This document shows positions 1 to 11,455 of a stretch of 64,000 bases of DNA, one piece after another. The stretch's first letter is position 1. Each line of letters begins with the position of its first letter. The translations under genes and the position numbers were made by a program. The notes below the pieces were generated by a model. The model did not search any database. It saw nothing but the letters and a program-made list of their open reading frames with translations, and was not told the DNA's origin. The stretch comes from Misgurnus anguillicaudatus (lineage: Eukaryota > Chordata > Actinopteri > Cypriniformes > Cobitidae), in assembly GCF_027580225.2 (NCBI RefSeq), contig NC_073356.2:7905001-7969000 (forward strand), in the 5' to 3' direction.

Positions 1-251
1 CAAGCGCAAAACAATTTCCCAGCTAAATTGTCAGGAGATGCGATGGAGGAGAGGCAGCGCATTGCATGTTGATGGCATCAGTCAGCTATGCACAGCCGAA
101 CAAAACAGACGTTGTTGCATCCACCATTCACAATTTAGTTTGTCCATTTGTTTTGTTCTTGATTTCAGCCAAACACACAAATGTCATTATAACTCATTAT
201 CACAATACACTGAACCACATTAACATAGCATAACATAGTTGATATGTCTGG
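1..251. other. Left flank of the giant CACTA element, no gene seen
   Basis: AT-rich sequence ending in the TA that precedes the CACAG terminus at 254. The short open frame at 38-223 has no recognisable domain and no splice partners. It matches nothing else in the window. I see no exon or RNA gene here. Confidence 0.5.
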
Positions 252-429
252 TACACAGCAAAATATACAGTGTTGTTTGGAGTTGTTTTTCCGGTGTTAA
301 TTTACCAGAGTTAAAAAGTGTTGATTCTGGTGTTAATTTAAACGACTTAAACACTTGCAGTGTAAATCGATGGTCAGAGTTAGTGTAATTACCACGAGTT
401 GACCTTAAACCACACTAGTAGAGAGTATA

Positions 430-696
430 TTCAATTTCCGGTCTTCGCACGTACTTCCTTTTTGATCAATGGCGGACAAGCACATGGAGACAGCAGTGTT
501 CTAACAGGTATAATTACTTTATTCCATCAACTTTTTGATTTGTCCTAGTACATTTCTAGTCATTTTTTAAAATAATATTTATAAGCTTAAATACATTTTA
601 AGAGTACTAAAATAATTTTCTTTTAGGTAACACGTCAAATAACGACAGGAACCGAGGGAAGCTGTGTGTGTGTGTGGATAGCTCTGGCAAATTAAG
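430..696 (+). promoter_or_regulatory. Probable promoter and two non-coding leader exons of the CACTA element
   Basis: ETS-like TTCCGG (437-442) and ACTTCCTTT motifs stand just before a possible first exon. That exon ends in ACAG before gtataa at 508. It contains a 12-codon upstream frame starting at 469 (ATGGCGGAC, a YY1-like context). A second candidate exon, 627-696, is bounded by ttttag and gtaagg. Both would splice to the acceptor at 1704-1705, just before the ATG at 1714. No TATA box is obvious. The assignment rests only on motif order and splice-site quality. Confidence 0.45.
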
Positions 697-1355
697 GTAA
701 GGGTAACAAAATTGACTACTTTTAGTACAATCGTGTATTGCTTCCACCACCAAAAATATATGACTGTTTAAATTAGCGACAACAGTTTAATTAAACGCCC
801 AATTTTCCCGTTTTAAATGTATACTTTAACAGCGCGGGTCATTAACTATGGTCACGTGGAGCTGAAACATTTCGCGGTAACACTCATACTCGGTGCAGGG
901 AAAATATCAGATAAAGCTGGCGACACACGATTATTTTTGGGTCGATTATTAATGTAATTTGGCTGTGGCCACTGATCAATACGTAGGCTATTTGATATTT
1001 TGATTGGTGCCTACAATCCGATCCTCCGCTGCCAAAGACAGCGTACAGACGAGACATAAACTGCGAGGTAAGATTGCTGGATTAAGTTAACTGTGTTACG
1101 TACAAAAGAAAACAACTGATAGTATGTGCTATAACGTTACGCTATATATATACGCTATATCTATATCAGTAATGTTAGTACATTAAGGGGGTTCAGCCGA
1201 ATGTAAAGTGTGTTTTTTAGTGGATTGACCTGGTCGTTATACTGCTCTCGACTAAAACCAACATACTTTAGGTATTCGTTAGGTTTGTCTTATTAACCCA
1301 GCAAGAATCTGCTGTGAAAAGCGTTTTGTTTAACTTTATATATCCTGACTAGTTA

Positions 1356-1446
1356 TGGTGCGCAGACCGTTCGGCGTATGACATCAAAGTGCCGCGAGAG
1401 AGATACACTCTCGCGGTACTGTGATATCATGCGCCGCACGGTCTGC
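1356..1446. repeat. Foldback motif, copy 1
   Basis: Two arms of about 40 bp face each other: GTATGACATCAAAGTGCCGC on the left, and CTCTCGCGGTACTGTGATATC on the right in inverted order, with a loop of only a few bases. The outer parts (GCAGACCG and CGGTCTGC) also pair. It lies in the leader region of the CACTA element, about 270 bp before the first coding exon. The arms match copies at 28515, 30512, 40735 and 42424. The family is not one I can name. Confidence 0.6.
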
Positions 1447-1713
1447 ACATCACTTCACATCACCTTTTACGTTCGCTCACATGGCGTGTGCCTCACGTGC
1501 ACGTGGTAAGATCTGCAGGTTTGCACCGCATTAACACGAGAATTAAGTTGCTTTAGATTTACTTAAATGTAATATTTGTAATTACATTGACATTTACTAA
1601 GCTATTAGTCAAAGTTAATGACAATGACTGATATAATTGTAGCCACTGCTTTCTGTAGATTTTAACAGCACGAGACTTTCTAATGTTACTTATTTTTTCC
1701 AACAGCCTTCGTC

Positions 1714-4700
1714 ATGCTGGTTAAAGTTCAGTGTAAAGGTGTGAAGAAATGGGTAAAATTGCTTGACGATTTTACATTCCAGGATTTTCTTACTGAAGGT
1801 AGGTTTAGATGTGCTTATTTAAAACAGTCATATCAGCTATTGAGGCATTTGAATGATTGATGATATCAGAAGTCTACAGGTCTTATCTTTAGGTTTCAAA
1901 TGTGCTATTTGCCTTAAATGTTTGACTTAAATATGAAAATAAATTAAAATGATTGTTATTGTATTTTTCAGTTAAAAACAAATTTGGATTTACAAGAACG
2001 ACATCTCTTCAAGTCTTTGACGACACTGACACCAATGTGGAGGAGGACATCTTCCAAGAATTGATTCAAGCCAGTCCAGATATATGTTTTACTGTAAGGC
2101 CTCCAGAAGAAACTCTTCCTAACATACTTGGAGGTAAATATAAAGCAACACTTCAGACTTTCTAAGGCTTCATTGTAATTTAACATTGTGATAAAGCAAA
2201 ATGTGTTTGTAACAGAGAAACACATTTATTTTTATTAATTTGGCAAATGCTCTTATTTGAAGTGCCTTATGTTTAAGGCACAAATTAGCAATATAACAAG
2301 CAATTCATCCTGTTAGCCTGCACTAGGATGCCAGCGCACTGAAGCTCTTTATTTACATAATTTCAATTACTGTTAGTTTAAATGTACTTACATAAAACAA
2401 CTATACATCATTCAAAAGTGATAAGACTAAAGATTTAGTTTTTGACCTTTATTTTATTCTGAAAATCCTACAGTGACAGTAATTTCTTCATTTTTGTCAG
2501 GAGATATGAAAATAAAAAACGATACATGCCTTTAATTTGAAATGATCTCAGCCGCGCTCATTGATAAAAATACTCCTCCGTGATCGTCATAAAAGCACTT
2601 GATAAAACAACATCCATCAGGGCTTTTAATTCAAAGTATGCATATTTGGATAAATATTAGTTTAATTTTATTTGTTTACTTTAAAGAGTAACTAAACCCT
2701 AAACCAACTTTTTTTAGTTAATGATCTGTAAGAATGATCCTTTATTAGTGCTGTTCATTGATTTTAGTAAGTTTTTTGACATTAAGATATAAAGTGTTTC
2801 AATACTGCAATATATGGTGTAAAAACGTCTAAGTGCTGCCCTCTTCAGGTTGAACGGTGGCTACTGCAGTTGAATTTTCCTATTGGATGTTGGGTCCAAA
2901 AAATGACTCGTGACGTAAGCAGGTTCAAGCTCACCACGCCCTTGTTACGATCTCACCACACACTTGGTACGAGCTTAGTTCGTCCCCTCTATCTCCGTTG
3001 GGATCTGCCCACTTTTCTAGCATTTTTCAAATATTGCCAGTGGGTGGAGTCAGACTTTGACCAGGGGTTTAGTTACGCTTTAAATTTCTGCAGGGGCGGT
3101 AATATTTCATCCATTTTTATTCCAAACACGGCGATATGAGCAGCTGGAGTCTCTGCTACAGTCATTCACACTCAGTTTGTTTCATTCATACATGAAGCCG
3201 GAGGGCGCTAGAGTTAGAAAGTGTCAATATGGGACTCTCATAGAATAAGATGTCAGAGATCAGCTGTCAGTCAGATGTGTACTTGAACAGTGACGTGCAA
3301 CGATCGATTGCTGTTTTTATAATAACAGGCAAATAAAGATGTTTTGATGTTTTAAAACCATGGAGACAATAAACACGATTAAGATTATATATTATTTATC
3401 TGTATTTTTTAACGCTATATCTGGTATTTTCATAACAGTACTGTATGTTATAATGCTATGCTAATCGAGCAAAGCTAATAGCATAAAAAAGCATAAAACT
3501 GTTTATTTTCGGTCTTATTTTATGATCCAAAGCCACATCAGATCATGCATGATTGTTTAAGCACTCGACTTTTGATGTTATAAAGTGAGCTTTATTATAA
3601 ATCCCTTTATTTGTCGTGTTTTGATGGTATGCTAAGCTAAAGTACTAGCTGTTCTGTAAACATCTGCTGTCTGGAGATATGATATATATGTTTCTAGGAA
3701 TAATTTCGACTGGTAAAGCTTCTTTAAGGTAAGTTTCTTTTTGTAAGAAAGGAATTTAATAAAAAGAAAGTGAATTGAGACGAAAGGAGGAAATAAAACA
3801 CTAAATAGAATGTATGAGTAATTATTCATAATAATAATAAAATAAACCCATATCCCGGATTAAAAGTTGTTAATGACTCATCTGGATGCTTATTTAATGA
3901 GTCTTAAAACACGGAACAATTAGACAATAAACTTAAAGGATGTTGTGAGATATAAATAAACAAACATTAGCTTAGCATTTTTGCTGTTTTCCTTTAAATA
4001 AATGTACATGACATGGGTCTAAAAAACATTTAATAAAATTCAGAGTTTTAGAGGTATCATCTTCAGATTTAAAACAGAACATGGTCAGACCTGTGGCTTT
4101 ATCTGTAGTGCATTTCTAGATTGCTCCAAGGCCAGTTTCATTTAGATTTCCATAACAATATTTCATATATGTTTGGTGGAGTTAATAAAGTATAATTTAA
4201 GCTCTCCATAACAACTTTTTTCATTATGACAGTAACTAATGTTCACCTCCTAATAAACTTCCAAGTGTCTGCTTTCAAATGAGATCAAACTTATGCTTCT
4301 AGTGCAAAGACTTCATAACTGTATCTATTTTAGTTTGGCTATGACATTTTTTGTGGGGGGTTCAAAAAACAGAAAAAGGTTAACAGGTTAAGAAAGCTAT
4401 AACACAGTGTTAATTGGTCACACAATATTACACTGTTGGGGCATTATTATGATTACTATTGGTTTTGTTGCTGTACTTTGTGATGGAGGGCCCTGCAAAA
4501 TTCAGCAAAAAGAACACCATTAAACTCTTTGTCGCACTGTTCAAAGTAAAGCATTGACAGAAAACATGAACATTGTTGTGCTTTTGTTTCTCTCAGAGTT
4601 TACACCCACAAGATCCTCAACTCCCAGCACGTCTACTGATACCCTTTCACTCTCTTCAACTGACCATGATGACACGGACCAAGCAGTGCACAATCAGGCA

Positions 4701-7700
4701 GCAAATGCCAGCAGCAGTAGAGAAACCTTAAATGTTGAAAAGGCAAAAAGGGTATTTATAAAATCTTTATCATTGTTATTTTGTTCATAAAAATTACTTT
4801 TCATAATTTTACTTGTCTTAACAATTCACCTTTATTGTCATTATACTTAATCAGATTGTCCAAGATGCCCTGGAAAAACAATCTGGTGGTGAGGAAGTGC
4901 TTGAAGAATACCAGGCAACCAAAACTTTAAAGCACAGCACCAGACGGCAACTTGTTAATATTGTTGTTAGTCACATGACGGAGATTCATGGGTAAAATTT
5001 CTGTGTGCATATGCAATAAATACAAATAGCTGCCATACAAGCTTTGTCAATTTGCATATAGAATTTAGAGTTTAAATTTAGCTGCAACAATGACCTCACT
5101 TTTTTATAAACTTTACAGAAGGATCCCCACCCGCCAACAGCGTGAGACTTATGCCCTGGGCATTGTTTCTCTTTTTCCTGCCCTGAGAGACCCATTTTCA
5201 ACAAAAGGCTATGTAAGAAAGTGTTCATGTAGTTGCCAACTAGGTTTGGGAATGGTTTAGACCCTCATAAATTAATTCTGAGTCGATTCTTAAGGTCCCA
5301 ATTAGATTCAAAATTGATTTTTGACATGCTAATTAGCATATTTCTGACTATATTCCTACTAGTCTCTGCCTATTTAAACATGTGTATGTATGATGACTTC
5401 AGTGCCAGTTTTTTGCTAAAGAGGTTTGTGTTTTAGTTGTTAGTTTTCTATGTTATGATGCAGTACCAGTTTATAAAATGAAACTGACTTCTGGTCTTAC
5501 CAAATAATTTTCTTTTGTCTTTCTGACAGGAACATTTCTATGATCCAGAAAAGGGAACAGGGTTTATTTCCTGGCGTCTTAAAACTTTGTCAAGAAAGAA
5601 TCCAAAACGTCGTTGCTTAGAAGTCTCTGAAATCGCAGGGCCAAGTCGCCGAAGAAGGATAGATGATGGTCAGCAACTTGAGGGAGATGCATGCAGGGAA
5701 GCAATTTCTTTCCTTGTCCACACAGCTGATGAAGTTGAAGTTATGCAAAAGATGAAGGAGACTTTTAAGCATAGACAAGAACTCGTACACAACCCCGAAA
5801 GATCAGCTGACATACTAAAGATCTTTCCAAGATTTTTGGATGTGAAAGGATTGGTAAATATAGCACTCCTTCTCTACGAAGATTAAGGTTTTAAGTGTAT
5901 ATGTTAGATATGCTGGCTTTTTGTTCATTTTTGTTCATTTTTACCTCAAAGCCCCCGTTGTAGATTTAGCATTTTTGCTCTTGCATGGCGTACAGACAGT
6001 CATACAGAGAGTAGTACCCAGGTGAAAAAGTAGTACATGTCATAATGCACTTAAAGTGCTCTATTTTCGCACATTAATTTGTACATAATACACTAAAAAT
6101 TATTTAGTACTTAAGGTAGCATCTAAGTGTGCTATTTTGAGACACGATAAACATGAACTAAAATGTGATTTTAACATGCAATCTCTGCATATAAAGATGG
6201 GTTTAAATTTACTACAAGTGGTACCTAAATATTTTTCATACATTTTAGTTAATTTTAATGTCATCTCAAAATAGCACAGATAAGTACACTTAGGGCTCAG
6301 TCACACCAAAAGCGCCTTAAACGCTTGCAAACGCAAGGCGCGACGCACTGCCTTTTTTAAAAAAGAGCAGTGCAGCGCGGCTTTTCATATTGCTAAGCAA
6401 CCACCGAGTCAGCTGTCTTGTCAATCAAATATTGAAGCGTGAGCGCTCTTTTGCTGTTAACTGTCGTATTAGCAGAAACTTTAAAAAGAGGACGCTTGCT
6501 CTGACCTTGTTTGAGGATGAGAGGAGCACAAACACGCAGGAGAGAGTGAGCGAGTGGAGTCCGGTTCTTCAAAGCAACTGTAAACTTCCCTCACCACAAC
6601 GTAAGGCCCGCCTCTCCCCTCATTCGATTGGACAATGGAAGACGCGAATGACGTCAGGCGCTCCTCCGCTCTCAGCGCTCCTTCAAAAACGCGTGCCCGG
6701 CAGGCGGCAGAAAACCGCAAGGCGCTCGGCGCGCATAAACAGCGCGCAAACGCGCCCTGCCCATAGAATATCATTCAAAAAAGGCGCCTGCAACTGCCAT
6801 AAACGCTTTTGGTGTGACTGAGCCCTTAGATGTTCTTAAAATTATCCTAAGTACTAAAGAAGAATTAAGTATATTAAGTACAAAATTAGTATGTGAAAAT
6901 AGAGCAATTCAAGTAGATAGTGTAATTTTTTCACTTGGGTAATTGGCCTCATAATTATTGTCTCAAACAATATCAAACATCTTTTGGATATTTTTCTTGG
7001 TTTTTATTTCATAGTCTATCAAAATTATCACATGCACACACAATCCATTTTGAGTCCTGCTTTTCTCATATTTGTCTTGAAATATGCTTCAATATTAGAT
7101 AAATCAGGACTTTGCTCTTCTGTTCAATGCTGAAACATCCAACAAGTTGCTTGAGAGGTGGGAGACAGCATTCAAGCACAAGATCATCAATGAAGCCAGG
7201 TCTCTTACTTCGACAGCAGAAATTCAATGTCTTCTCAATGCAGCAGTGGGAGAAGGATCTGAAAATGGTTAGCATCATTTTTGAGGATGTTATAGCTTCA
7301 GATTTGCCCTGATTTTCTGTGTTTTTGTGAGAACTAAACACATAATATCCACTTGTTTAGATTGGGACAGTGACATGTCATCCATCCTGCTACTATTGCA
7401 TCTCCTGCCACCTTCTTCGGGAAGGAAGAAGACCAAGATCAGTGCAACAGAGGCTGTTGATAGACTTGTGCATTTCCACAAGGTAAAACTCATAATACTG
7501 TTGCAAATCTTTGTGAATGTGTTTGTTTCTACTAATAGAACTATGGTTTTCGATACCATAATGTGACACTGTCAAAATATGTTTTTGGGCATTGTATTGA
7601 CTTGCAGAGCTGGGATTTCCTTGTTAAATTCATCATTTGTTCTGATAAAGAACGTAAGTCACTTATATTTTGGATGGCCTGAGGGTGTATCAGCACGTTT

Positions 7701-8437
7701 ATTTGGGGGGTGAAATATTTGGTGATTAACTGGTTTTATTCTGCACATATGTGACTCAGTCTGTAAAAACCCAGCTAAAGTCATTTGTTTGTGAGTTACT
7801 GTTGTCCAAATAAATTTTTTATATATTGTATAGAACAGTTTGTGAAAATATAACATTTCTTTTATATTGACTAGGATCATGTCAAAGATTAAAATTAATG
7901 AAAAATCAATGACTGAAATCAAACTTTAAAGGTCCTAATCTCATAATTAGATTGAGACTTTGGCCTGGATTTACATACAGGGTCACATTGAATTTGAGAT
8001 TAGTCATTTCTTATTTATGATTTGGTTCAGCACAAGGTTGCCTGCATTCATCATTACACACTTTAATGTGTTTTTTTTTAGTTTGTTAAATCTGATTTTT
8101 ATTGTTGGGGTTGCTTTTTCAGTCCTGCACCAGTATTGAAGACCATCTCAGTGGCAGGCAGAGCCACCAGCCATACCTCCTTGGATTAGGAAGGATTAAG
8201 AGCAGAATCGACAACTTCTATGTGGTTGTGGACAAACATCTCATCCCCTGTGCTGGAAGCAGCTCCTTGAGTGCTATAGATGAACTCTTCAAAGTCCACT
8301 ACGTTTGCAACCTGTCATACGAGGAAGCCCTTGTCAACATTTTTACCTTTCTGCAGACTACAATCTACAACATCGATGTTGGACTTTCTAGTGAGTCTCC
8401 CCGAGTAAAGGAGTTACGTGCAAAGCTTTTAAACTAA
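1714..8437 (+). CDS. SAMD3-like accessory protein of the CACTA element (9 exons, 517 aa)
   Basis: Exons: 1714-1798, 1972-2133, 4597-4751, 4855-4991, 5119-5212, 5530-5853, 7108-7267, 7361-7482, 8123-8437. Every junction has GT..AG ends and all phases agree, giving 518 codons with one terminal stop. Residues 1-75 look like a PB1/CIDE-N ubiquitin-like fold (LQVFDDTDTNVEED). Residues 83-134 are a Ser/Thr-rich linker. Residues 185-230 carry the family signature RQQRETYALGIV..FPALRDPF..GYEHFYD...GF..WRLKT. Basic runs at 232-239 and 251-254 could form a bipartite nuclear signal. The C-terminal block ends ESPRVKELRAKLLN. In fish this family is commonly annotated as 'SAM domain-containing protein 3-like'; no SAM domain is visible in this copy. 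Its place inside transposon ends marks it as element cargo, probably a DNA-binding or regulatory partner of the transposase; that role is inference. A possible extra exon lies at 7608-7653. Confidence 0.8.
2682..3082. mobile_element. MITE in intron 2 of the SAMD3-like gene
   Basis: The ends TAAAGAGTAACTAAACCC and (reverse complement of the right end) TAAAGCGTAACTAAACCC are near-identical inverted repeats enclosing about 400 bp of non-coding DNA. The short open frame at 2870-3139 falls in this repeat and is not a gene. The superfamily is uncertain because no clear target duplication can be fixed. Confidence 0.65.
6016..6940. mobile_element. Palindromic MITE in intron 6, hosting a second MITE
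   Basis: The outer ends ACCCAGGTGAAAAAG and (reverse complement of right) ACCCAAGTGAAAAAA match. Long subterminal arms also pair, for example TGCTCTATTTTCGCACA at 6058 against TGTGAAAATAGAGCA near 6892-6906, and blocks rich in AGTACTTA. The element is interrupted at 6293-6825 by another MITE, so three insertion layers (CACTA, this MITE, inner MITE) are stacked here. Confidence 0.6.
6293..6825. mobile_element. TTA-target MITE (Harbinger-like), nested
   Basis: Inverted ends GGGCTCAGTCACACCAAAAG and CTTTTGGTGTGACTGAGCCC are perfect over 20 bp and are flanked by TTA on both sides (6290-6292 and 6826-6828). A TWA-type 3 bp duplication is typical of PIF/Harbinger elements. The interior is GC-rich (CGCGCAAACGCGCC). 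Its open frames on both strands are shadows, since no domain is visible. Confidence 0.75.
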
Positions 8438-8442
8438 GTTAA

Positions 8443-10887
8443 ATGTTAAGGTGTTTTTGTTGTCAAAGTTTGCATTCAAGTAGCCACACTTTGATATCTC
8501 ACTTGAGAGTCACCCACAGTTTTTATCCTTCTTTAAAGTTTAAGCTGTTATGTGCACAAGGTGGCTGTAGTCGACAGTTTTGTACGTATTCCGGTTTTCG
8601 AAGACATTTGAACAGTGTTCATGTTGCTGATTTCAGTCCAGCACATTTACAGCATGGTGAACAGCCAGCTCAAAATGTTGATCTTAATCATTCAGGTTCG
8701 TTGTTAATTGAAGAAGGTCATTCCCAAGTTGCTCTCATAGACTCTGAGGAAAATGTCACCCATTTCAGGAGAAATACTGCAGATATATGTGCTTCTGTTG
8801 TGGCCAAATTACAGTGCAGTGGAGTGGCCAATAGCTTGGTATCATCAGTTGTTTCAGAGCTTGAGGAACTCACCACAGAACTGCATAACCAAATTCACCA
8901 AGATGTAATGTCTGTCATTCCCCACAATAATCCTGCCAGATCAGCAGTCGAAGATTGTTTAGGACATTTTGACAGTCCCTTTTCCTTGTTTAACACAGAA
9001 ACTAAAAGATCTAAATATTTCATAGACAAATGGGGTGTAGTTGAACCTGAAATTATGCTTGGTATGAGGTACGACACCAGGAGAAACAAAAAAACAGGAG
9101 GTTATGATCAGGTCCCAGTAAAAGATACATTTGTTTATGTTCCAGTTTTGGAAACATTAAAATTTATGTGTCAAAATGAAGAAGTATGTAGATTGCTAAC
9201 TAAAGTTAAAGAAAGGCAGAAATCACATTTTGAGGACTTCTGTGATGGAAGTTTCTTCAAGAATCATCCATTGTTCTCCAAAGATCCCAGTGCTTTACAG
9301 ATCCAAGTATACTTTGATGAATTTGAAACGGCGAACCCTCTTGGCTCTAAATGTGGGGTACACAAGATTGGTGCTCTTTATTTTGTACTGAGAAATCTAC
9401 CTTCAAAATTAAATTCAAGGCTGATGAATATTCACTTAATAGCACTGTTTCATGCTCAAGACTTAAAAAAGTATGGCTTTGACCCCATCTTGGAACCATT
9501 GATTCATGATATAAAGACTCTAGAAACGGATGGGATTGAACTACCCATATCCACAAGTAAAGTTTTTGGAACCATATGTCAAGTAGTTGGAGACAACTTG
9601 GGAATGCATTCCATCCTTGGGTTCACAGAATCGTTCAGTGGGAATTACTTCTGCCGTCTATGTTTGACTCAAAAAGCAGATACTCAGTTCTTTTACGATG
9701 AGGACGATGTTAGAGTTATTTTGCGTGATCGTACAGTTTTTGGACAGCATTGCAGTGAATTGGAATCTGACCCTCAACTCAAGTCAACACATGGACTTAA
9801 AAGAAACTCAACACTCAATAGTCTGCAATATTTTCATGTGTGCCACAACTACTCTCTAGATGTAATGCATGATCTCCTGGAAGGAGTTGTTCAATTTGAA
9901 ATGAAACTACTGTTTGAATATCTTTCTGACAAGTTTGTTACACAGTGTGAGTTGCTCTCTAGAATATATTCATATGATTATGGATATTTAGAGAGAAAGA
10001 ATCGTCCTACAAGGGTAAATTTGGAGCACAGTGGAAATAACATAGGTCTCAATTCTATTCAGGCACTCTGTCTTGTCAAAAACATTCCATTACTGTTTGG
10101 TGATATTGTACCCCTTGGAGATAAGAATTGGCATTTGCTCCTACTCTTACTTCAAATTCTAGATTTAGTCTTTTCCCCTTGTATCTCAGAAGGCATGACT
10201 GTTCTCCTGAAGTACTTAATTATTGAGCACCATGAATTGTTTAAAGAGTTGTATCCACATAAGAATCTACTGCCCAAACACCATTTTATGGTCCACTATC
10301 CAGCATGCATTCGAAAAATTGGTCCATTAGTACACATGTGGAGCATGAGATTCGAGGCCAAGCATAAAGTTTTTAAGAATACACTCAAAAATTTCAAAAA
10401 CATTACCAAATCTCTGGCACGAAGACATCAGATGTCAATAGGCTATCTTTGGGAAACAACACCAATGACACAAATTGAGTGTGGGCCTATGAAAACATTC
10501 TGTTGGGATGATATTGACAATGGTGAAAAGATGGCAGAAATGCTACAAAATCCTGCACAGTCAGTCATGCGGTCCATGAACTGGGTTAAATTAGATGGGA
10601 CAGAATATAGACAAGACCTGATTGTGTGTAATGAAATTGAGAATGAAATCCCCATTTTCAGTCAGATTCAGAGAATACTTTTAATCAATGACACTGTGTA
10701 TTTTATTGTTAACAAACTTGTAACAGAGCATTTCTCGGAGCATCGCCATGCATTTAAAGTTCAGAGGTACTGTGAGTTGAATGAACTTGTCAAAGCCAGC
10801 AATTTAAAGTTCTTCAGGCCTTTTGATCTACAGAGTCCATATGGGTCAGATGGTGAATATGTTGTTCCCTCATGTATGTTAGTTTGA
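8443..10887 (+). CDS. Tnp2-like CACTA transposase with two C2H2 fingers (814 aa)
   Basis: Single exon. The N-terminus has two C2H2 fingers: C4-x2-C7-x12-H20-x4-H25 and C37-x4-C42-x12-H55-x4-H60. The core resembles the Tnp2/CACTA transposase family. Candidate catalytic acids are D292 in YFDEFETANPLG, D384 in VVGDNLGMHS and E638 in MRFEAKHK. Other family-like blocks are FCRLC (403-407), LDVMHDLLEG (472-481) and PKHHFMVHYP (611-620). Its role would be binding the element ends and cutting and joining DNA in the nucleus. The start is fixed by an in-frame TAA at 8440-8442 directly before the ATG, unless an upstream exon splices in. The gene lies 5 nt after the SAMD3-like stop, in another frame, and the ATG context is weak (T at -3). 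The stop falls inside a 70 bp tandem duplication. The D-D-E assignment is from motif position, not alignment. Confidence 0.85.
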   Translation: MLRCFCCQSLHSSSHTLISHLRVTHSFYPSLKFKLLCAQGGCSRQFCTYSGFRRHLNSVHVADFSPAHLQHGEQPAQNVDLNHSGSLLIEEGHSQVALIDSEENVTHFRRNTADICASVVAKLQCSGVANSLVSSVVSELEELTTELHNQIHQDVMSVIPHNNPARSAVEDCLGHFDSPFSLFNTETKRSKYFIDKWGVVEPEIMLGMRYDTRRNKKTGGYDQVPVKDTFVYVPVLETLKFMCQNEEVCRLLTKVKERQKSHFEDFCDGSFFKNHPLFSKDPSALQIQVYFDEFETANPLGSKCGVHKIGALYFVLRNLPSKLNSRLMNIHLIALFHAQDLKKYGFDPILEPLIHDIKTLETDGIELPISTSKVFGTICQVVGDNLGMHSILGFTESFSGNYFCRLCLTQKADTQFFYDEDDVRVILRDRTVFGQHCSELESDPQLKSTHGLKRNSTLNSLQYFHVCHNYSLDVMHDLLEGVVQFEMKLLFEYLSDKFVTQCELLSRIYSYDYGYLERKNRPTRVNLEHSGNNIGLNSIQALCLVKNIPLLFGDIVPLGDKNWHLLLLLLQILDLVFSPCISEGMTVLLKYLIIEHHELFKELYPHKNLLPKHHFMVHYPACIRKIGPLVHMWSMRFEAKHKVFKNTLKNFKNITKSLARRHQMSIGYLWETTPMTQIECGPMKTFCWDDIDNGEKMAEMLQNPAQSVMRSMNWVKLDGTEYRQDLIVCNEIENEIPIFSQIQRILLINDTVYFIVNKLVTEHFSEHRHAFKVQRYCELNELVKASNLKFFRPFDLQSPYGSDGEYVVPSCMLV

Positions 10888-11010
10888 GATGTTAGTTTGA
10901 GCTAAAAAATACATTTCAAACTGATACATTGTGTTGGCTGTATGTATGTTAGTTTGAGATGTTAGTTTGAGCTAAAATATAAATTTCAAACTGATACATT
11001 GTGTTGGCTG
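10871..11010 (+). repeat. 70 bp tandem duplication over the transposase stop codon
   Basis: ATGTATGTTAGTTTGAGATG recurs with a period of 70 bp (10872 and 10942), and both units end near TACATTGTGTTGGCTG. The first unit supplies the last codons and the TGA. The second is 3' untranslated sequence. The units differ by only a few bases, so the duplication is recent relative to the element. Confidence 0.8.
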
Positions 11011-11065
11011 TTCTTTAATTTAATGTATTTAGTTGAACCAAGTGTAGATTGCATTTAAATACCTT

Positions 11066-11455
11066 AATATGGGGATGTATGAACACTACATTAGTTTTAA
11101 AAAACTCCCCTGGTGTTATGTGAACACTACATTAGTTTTAAAAAATAACGCTCTTAGTGTTATGTGAACACTAAATTATTTTTAAAAAAAAACTCCCTTG
11201 GTGTTATGTGAACACTACATTAGTTAAAAAAAACTCCCTTGGTGTTATGTGAACACTACATTAGTTTAAAAAAAAACTCCCTTGGTGTTATGTGAACACT
11301 ACATTAGTTTAAAAAAAACTCCCTTGGTGTTATGTGAACACTACATTCGTTTAAAAAATAACTCCCTTGGTGTTATGTGAACACTAAATTAGTTTAAAAA
11401 AAACTCCCTTGGTGTTATGTGAACACTAAATTAGTTTAAAAAGAACTCCTGTAGT
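11066..11455 (+). repeat. Subterminal array, nine copies of a ~42 bp unit
   Basis: The unit is built on CTTGGTGTTATGTGAACACT followed by ACATTAGTTTAAAAAA. The GAACACTA core appears nine times. Such subterminal arrays are the usual transposase-binding platforms of CACTA elements. The unit contains GTGTTATGTGAACAC, an imperfect palindrome. About 240 bp of GTGTTAA-rich sequence separates it from the CTGTG terminus. Confidence 0.85.

Noticed and set aside
6390..6821. 143-aa open frame and its 97-aa antisense partner
   Set aside because: Both lie inside a perfect-ended MITE with GC-rich filler and have no recognisable domain.
1714..8437. Calling the nine-exon gene a host SAMD3 orthologue
   Set aside because: It lies wholly inside transposon ends, next to a transposase, and a second such pair lies 12 kb away. 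No SAM domain is visible in this copy.
11066..11455. CRISPR-like array
   Set aside because: The repeats are directly adjacent without unique spacers and lie at a CACTA subterminal position in what appears to be vertebrate DNA.
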